Positions 58,537 to 64,000 of a DNA stretch of 64,000 nucleotides are shown here, one piece after another; positions within the stretch are counted from its first letter, which is position 1; every line of letters starts with the position of its first letter. The stretch is from Lutjanus erythropterus (lineage: Eukaryota > Chordata > Actinopteri > Lutjaniformes > Lutjanidae). Both the position numbers and the translations under genes were made by a program. The stretch covers positions 14,418,635 to 14,482,634 of the forward strand of contig CM034605.1 of assembly GCA_020091685.1 (NCBI GenBank), written 5' to 3'. The notes under the pieces are model-generated. The model made no database searches. It was given only the letters and a program-made list of their open reading frames with translations, and was not told where the DNA came from.

Positions 58537-61530
58537 ATGAGCCAGTGCACCAAAATGTGGAAAATATTGAAAGTATACAGAAAAACTGAAAACCTGTTTT
58601 TCAAGTCTGTACAAAAAACAGTTTTTGGAACATCACTTAAAAGTGTATAGGGACTTGATCAGTGTTTTTGAAATTTTAATATATGCATCTGCAGCTCTGA
58701 TCAATATGATGATATGCTCTGGTGGGTGTTACTGGTTCAGCTCTGGAGTTGCATCATGCTCAAGTGTTTACCAACAGTCTTTGTTGACAAAAGCAACCAC
58801 AGTTCTCTGAACTTCCTCCCTCTTTTTCCCCTCTCTATTTGCATCACCTTCAGACACATGTAAATATTCAAACACATGCCACACGTCATACATAAAACAT
58901 GATATAAGTGGTCCCATTCTTGTCTGACCTCTTGTCCTCCTGCTTCTCTCCCAGACAGATGTAGATAACGTTCCAGACACACCTCACTTCCTGAGAGGAG
59001 AGTTATAGCTTCCTGGGAGAGGCACCGCCGTCCCCCGGAGCCCTGAGGAGTTCGACAGCTACCTATGGAGAGGGCACGTCTCTGACTTGTAGACCTGCTC
59101 TGAGGCTTCTCCTCTCACTTTGAGATCCTCCGTGTACCTGTCAAAGGGTCAAAAGGGTACGCTCACCGCAGACAACAGGACTGTGTTGGTGTGTCTGGCT
59201 GTGTTTGTGTTTGCATGTGTGCATGTGTGTGTATGTGTGACCCCCCCGGTGACAGATGCCAGGCTGTTTATGTGTGAGGTGTGGGAGTGCTGCTTGGTGG
59301 GCAGGTGGGTAGACATGCATGTGCTTGCGAGTGCATGTGTGAAGAGAAGTGTGTGTGGTTAGTTGTGGGTGGGTTGGAGAAGCAGTGGTATCATGTGAGA
59401 AACTGCACTTGTCAGAATGTGCAGACATGCGTGTGAATGTATTTGCATACACGGGCATATGTGTGCGCATGTGTCTGTATCTGCACACACACTCAGAGAG
59501 TTTAACTGGAGTGAGAACCTGTTACCAGGCTCCTGAAACCCAAAACTGCTGTCCTAGAACCAGAGCAGAACAGATGGGGGGTAGCTGCCGCTCTGGCAGC
59601 CGAGCAAATGATGAGCTAATCGTGGCGAAGGAGGTGACCATAGTTAGTTACAGCTTATTCAGGATTATGACTCAATCACGGAGGCTTATGGCACTTAGGT
59701 AATTATTTAATCAAAGAGTGGACGTGTCAATAGAAGTCGACAAGAGATTAATTATAAGTCGGGGATGACTTCAACTCATTGTTTTCACCGGTCCCCTCTC
59801 TCGACACTGGCAGGAGGGAGAGTTGATGGGATCACGGGAGGGTGAGTGACAGCTCAAGCGGAGCAGGAATAATCAGAGTGGTATAGTTAACATTAAACCC
59901 CCCTTAGCACGGGCTGAGATCAATACAGTGCTATCCTTGATTAAAATGTTTAATTAGCTGTATTAAAGTGCAATACAAAGCTAAGGAAAGGAGAGAAAAC
60001 ATCCCTTCTCCTCTGAGCGTGGATCAGTGGGGATATTAAACATCAGCCGAGATAACTGTTGCTCTGCTGATGGCTCAGGCTACACTAATACGTACAGATT
60101 AAATGGTAAGAAAATTTCATATCATCATTATAGTGACCAAAATGATCAGTATTATTGTGTTAAAAATGTTCCGAATGTAGTGATACACAAACTGAAATAA
60201 TTTCATTAAGTTTTATTTTGAAAACGACTTGAAATGGCACCATGATCCTGGTTGTTGCTGGACAGAATTTACCATGAGTTTTTTTAAATATGGTAATCAA
60301 ACATGCTTTTATCATCATTCATTACTAAAAATTGAAATAAGTGGTGTGTTGTAATACTCATTATTGGGAATTTTACTGTTGTTTATACTGAAACAAGCAA
60401 TCCCAATTATCTGTGTTTTAAAACAAGATGATCATAGTGCATATCACATAATCATTCATATGCACTGGGTATGTGCATGCTGCTTACACATATTAGAACA
60501 TTGTCTACTCTGCGATTCAAAATATTACCAATGAAGAACTGCAAGACCAGAGATTTCTTTGGTCTTGGACCAACAGTGAGGTGGAACTACTTACTGAAAG
60601 TAACACAAGCATAAATTGGTCAACACAGCAGAAAACATAGACTGGGAGTCATTATCCAGTGCTGCAACACCTTTATGTTAAATACTTTTAATTTTACTCT
60701 ATACTATTCTTGGGAAAGAATACAGAATAAAAATAAATCTCTGGCATAAACTAATATCTGTCAGTTTTCTTTCATTCATTCATTTCTTTCCCCTGCCTCC
60801 AAGAGAAAATATGACGGATCAGATTTTAAAAAATGCATGCCCCATTCCTTGAAAACTTTCCTGAAGAAAGTTCTTAGGGAGTCTGGGTTGGTGTAGTGGT
60901 GTTGTTGTCTGGTTGGAAGCAGTAGACCTTTAGAGTTGTAGGGTTTGTATACACAGAACTACAGGACAACTTTGATCCTGGGAGGAAATAGGGAGAAGGC
61001 AATGGAAGACAGAAGTCTCCTGGGAAATTTGGGGAGGCTTGGAAAGTGTGGGCATGAGGAATCACGACTGATGTAGTCTTGCGATACCGGGCCATCAGAA
61101 GTCTTGCTGCCTACCAATTATCTGGGGATTTCTAAATGCGAGGTAGTTCTTTGAATGGCGGCAAATACAACTGCTAACAAACCTAAGCCCCTTATATTTT
61201 TTCAAGGACATGCCTTACCAGAAACCTGTCCCCTTTCTCCTCAGCAGTAAGCACATTACTTCTGCATGTCACCATCCAAATACGAAGTGCAGGACTTTGG
61301 ATTGGCTCTGCAATGCAGGTGTTTTAAAACTCTCTAAGTGTTTTCACCTAGTTTTAGGAAGGACAGCTGAGAGAATGAAGTTTTGGAGACTTGTGAGTCT
61401 ATGAAGAACGAGTCAGGAAGTGACCATTGGTGTATCTGCATCACTGTTTTCAAATGTCTTAGCTTCCACCCGTCCAGACTAAAACGCAGTCCCAGATTTT
61501 AAAATTAACACGGGGCCAGTAGCATTTTCA
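58537..61530. other. Intergenic stretch with GT-rich DNA and a candidate enhancer
   Basis: No gene supported. 59185-59480 is interrupted GT/GCATGTGT simple-sequence DNA, which explains the long frames on both strands there. 59690-60000 is a candidate regulatory block. The rest is AT-rich single-copy DNA. Confidence 0.45.
59690..60000. promoter_or_regulatory. Candidate conserved non-coding element
   Basis: A repeat-free block with AGATTAATTATAAGTC, GGTGAGTGACAGCTC (TALE-type TGACAG) and GTTTAATTAGCTGTATTAAAG. Homeodomain and TALE-like sites cluster in DNA with no element signature. It lies about 19 kb upstream of sox11. Inference only. Confidence 0.3.
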
Positions 61531-61534
61531 AAGG

Positions 61535-62049
61535 TGTTATGACCCCAAGTTGGGCTAGGGGATGAGGGGTGCAACATTAAATAAATATAACCGGGGGAAA
61601 AAGGAAGGAAGGAAAACTGAGACAAAGATGTAAACAAAAGGTTCTTTTATTAACAAATAAAGTGTGAAGTTAAGTTAAATTAAATTAACACAAGGGTTAA
61701 CTTAATCTACTAAATCAAATAACAAATACATACAGGACAACAAGTGTCTATGCTAGCCAAAATGGCCGACAAAGACACATGGACAAAGACAAACACAACA
61801 AAATGCAGACTACATCCACCGAATGGCCCACTGGCCCCAAACGAATAGCCCACTGGCCCTGACATGTGGAATACTGTCCACCAAATGGCCCACTAGCCCC
61901 GAATGGCTGCACTCTCCAGGCTTTTAAGCACCAGGTCCTGATTGCAGAGCAGCTGCACCTGATGCCAATCACTGCAATCTGCAAGGGGGGAGGGGCAGAA
62001 CCTGGGCACAGGAGAGCACAGCACCACACAGACACTGTGGCACGTAACA
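61535..62049 (-). mobile_element. Solo LTR of an LTR retrotransposon, 515 bp
   Basis: The minus strand starts TGTTACGTGCC and ends GGGGTCATAACA, so it has TG...CA ends with TGTTA/TAACA inversion. The 4-bp AAGG occurs at both flanks (61531-61534 and 62050-62053), a target-site duplication. Read on the minus strand it contains a TATA-like GCTTAAAAGCC (about 61919-61929), then GTTAATAAAAG (poly(A) signal), in the order expected for U3-R-U5. GGCCCACTGGCCC-type units repeat within it. No internal coding region is present, so it is a solo LTR left by recombination. The family is not identified. Confidence 0.75.
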
Positions 62050-62053
62050 AAGG

Positions 62054-63593
62054 CTTCTGTTTTAGAAGTTTGAAAATGTTAGAGTGCTTTGGATGCCAGA
62101 TGTAGTAAACATTATGCTTTTTAAAACTAAAACATATTAGTGAGGATGCAGTCTCAGGCAGTATGAAACAATGCAAAGCTATACATGCATTTTTGCATAC
62201 GGGGCAGAGTATACATGAGGAAGGGTCAGGTTATACTACTTGAAGAAAAGAAGTGGCCTGTGCAGTGTGTTGTCTGAACCAACATGTTCGGACAAATGCA
62301 ATGAGGTCAGTCAATAGTGTTGCACTTGCTTGTTCACATGAGAAGTTACAAAAATAGTTGTGCCATGAATTCAAAAGGACAACTGGCTCCACTCTAACGA
62401 ACTGGTTGGGAATGTCAGATAATCAGTTTCAGAAAAAAGGTGCAGAAATGGCCAGACACAAGCCTCAGCTAATCCTGTGTTGGAAAGGTGTGGAGGGAGG
62501 GGAATCCCAAAGCTATTGACTGAGTCTTCTGCCTCCTTAAGCCCTGCTTAAGGACAGCTGTGACAGCTATAGGAGAAGAAGCAGGCCAGTGGCAGAAAGG
62601 AGAAGGTGTGTGAGTCACACAGCCTATCCTTAGTAACCTGCCATTATTTATAGCAGACTGAGAGAGGATGAAAGGCACCAGAGAGTTCTCTTTTAGTTAT
62701 CTGCCAACAGCTTTCTACTAATAACTGTCATTTCTGAATGCATAGGGGCTTTCATGTTGGCAGGAGTGACCTGATGTAAAGTATCTTCACATCTTAGAGA
62801 TCGCAGTGATGAAACACAAAATAGACTACTCCCAAGCTACTACTCAACTTCAGAGACATGACCTGAGGAAAGGACTAATTTGGGCAAGAAAGGGTGCCAA
62901 AATATGTCCTACAATTAGTTCTTTAGTGTTTGACTTTCTTTGTTGATAGATGTAAGGTTAAGTAATTAAATGAGAAGTAAAAACCTGTTTCTTGTATCAG
63001 TCATCTAAACATTTCACTCCTCTAAGCAGCCGTCATCCAAAACAGGAATGAAACTCTCTGAAACTCCACGTATGCTGATTCTAGGGATTCCCCTGCATGT
63101 GTTTCATCCAGTCCTGCTGTTTTATTTGGCTGACGGGGAACAGGATGTGAGATTTACACCAGCAGAGAAAAACGGGGGCAAGTTGAGACACAGAGATGGA
63201 CATGACGGTTAACTCCCTGATCGTGTCACCAGAGAAGAGAGATAAATGGTGAAAGGAAAACAAGCAAGGGGAAGCTGACTATTTTTCTAAAAGCTGCGCG
63301 GAAGTTTCTAATTATATCCACGCGGAGACCTGTAACCTCCGCTGAGACACTCAGCCACACACTGACACACATTTTACCAACATCTACACACACACACTGC
63401 TACAGAGACCTAACCTCTGCTGGCCTTGCAGTCCCCTCCGAGCAAGAACCAAATTAGACGGTGAGAGAAAAATAATGTCCCCTGTCTTTGCTGCTGTTAA
63501 AGGCCAGTAATCTCTCATTTACACTGACATTAAGGAGAGGCAAGTTTCACACTAACACACTCCTGTCATTAAAATAGAGAAGGTGTATGTGTG
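62054..63593. other. Intergenic stretch, no gene seen
   Basis: Single-copy DNA without recognisable element or domain-bearing frame. A short CA-rich patch is at 63353-63402. Confidence 0.45.
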
Positions 63594-64000
63594 CACTCTT
63601 GGAAATAAAGGTGCTAATGAGAACCATAAAGGGTTCTTTGGGTTGTCTTCTCTGCCTTTTTGGTTCATGGTAGACCCTTGGAACACTTTTAGTGACTTCT
63701 ACCTAAAACCCAACTTAAAGGGTTACCTTAAGGGTTAACTTAAAGGGTCTGAAAGGTTTCACCCAGAACCCCCTGTGCGATGTGCTATAGAGAACCCTTC
63801 TATGGTGTAATAGTTCCACCTGGATCCCTCTTTCGGGGTCCTATCCAAAACCTTTCCACCTTCTATGGAAGCTAAGCTTTTATATTCCAAGGGTTTTATC
63901 TAGAACCCACCAGGGGGTTCAACTCTGAACCCTTTTGAATTCCCAGGCTTTTATCTGGAACCCACCCAGAGGGTTCAACCAAGAACCTGTTTATATTCCC
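63594..64000. mobile_element. MITE of the CTTAGAAATAAAGG / GGTTCTA family, copy 3 (cut by right edge)
   Basis: Starts CACTCTTGGAAATAAAGGTG and continues with the AGAACCATAAAGGGTTCTT phrase and repeated GGTTCTA/AGAACCC motifs, as in the copy at 32451. The right terminus lies outside the window. Confidence 0.82.

Noticed and set aside
59141-59488. Cys/His-rich frames on both strands in the 59.2-59.5 kb region
   Set aside because: They come from interrupted GT/GCATGTGT simple sequence and have no recognisable domain.
61748-62176. A 142-codon minus-strand frame
   Set aside because: It spans the solo LTR and its edge. The repeated residues come from the GGCCCACTGGCCC units and no retroviral protein domain is seen.

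Overview
The window looks like teleost fish DNA, probably from a spiny-rayed (percomorph-type) fish. It is a gene-poor intergenic landscape around one single-exon developmental gene, sox11, on the minus strand (CDS 39218-40321). The fish assignment rests on the sox11 protein and on the repeats: an L1 retrotransposon, hAT, PIF/Harbinger and TTAA-flanked miniature elements, and (GT)n microsatellites. No database search was possible, so family names come from sequence features and recall.

Layout. 1-3371: the 5' half of a minus-strand L1 element with ORF1 complete and ORF2 open to the left edge. 3372-6415: old repeat debris, two GT microsatellites and a nested hAT-like composite. 6416-37300: mostly single-copy non-coding DNA interrupted by miniature elements at 8437-9792, 17652-18315, 21378-21782, 23377-24558, 32451-33243, 35687-36013 and 36640-36866. 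About 37330-40660: the sox11 transcription unit (probable 3' UTR, CDS, 5' UTR and promoter). 41302-64000: more intergenic DNA with many elements, including palindromic TTAA-flanked copies (41302, 53694, 57785), a concentric set of inverted repeats (42977-44000), an inverted-repeat-framed minisatellite (45515-45946), a hAT element (46610-47133), a PIF/Harbinger element with a decayed Myb/SANT coding remnant (51681-52730), a long-TIR element (55398-56303) and a solo LTR (61535-62049).

No other cellular gene, rRNA, tRNA or CRISPR array is supported. The single-copy blocks flanking sox11 resemble the regulatory deserts usual around SoxC genes. Several AT-rich, homeodomain-site-rich stretches are listed as candidate enhancers at low confidence. 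The only protein functions here are sox11 (a nuclear transcription factor) and the L1 proteins (retrotransposition). The remaining structure is transposon-derived.
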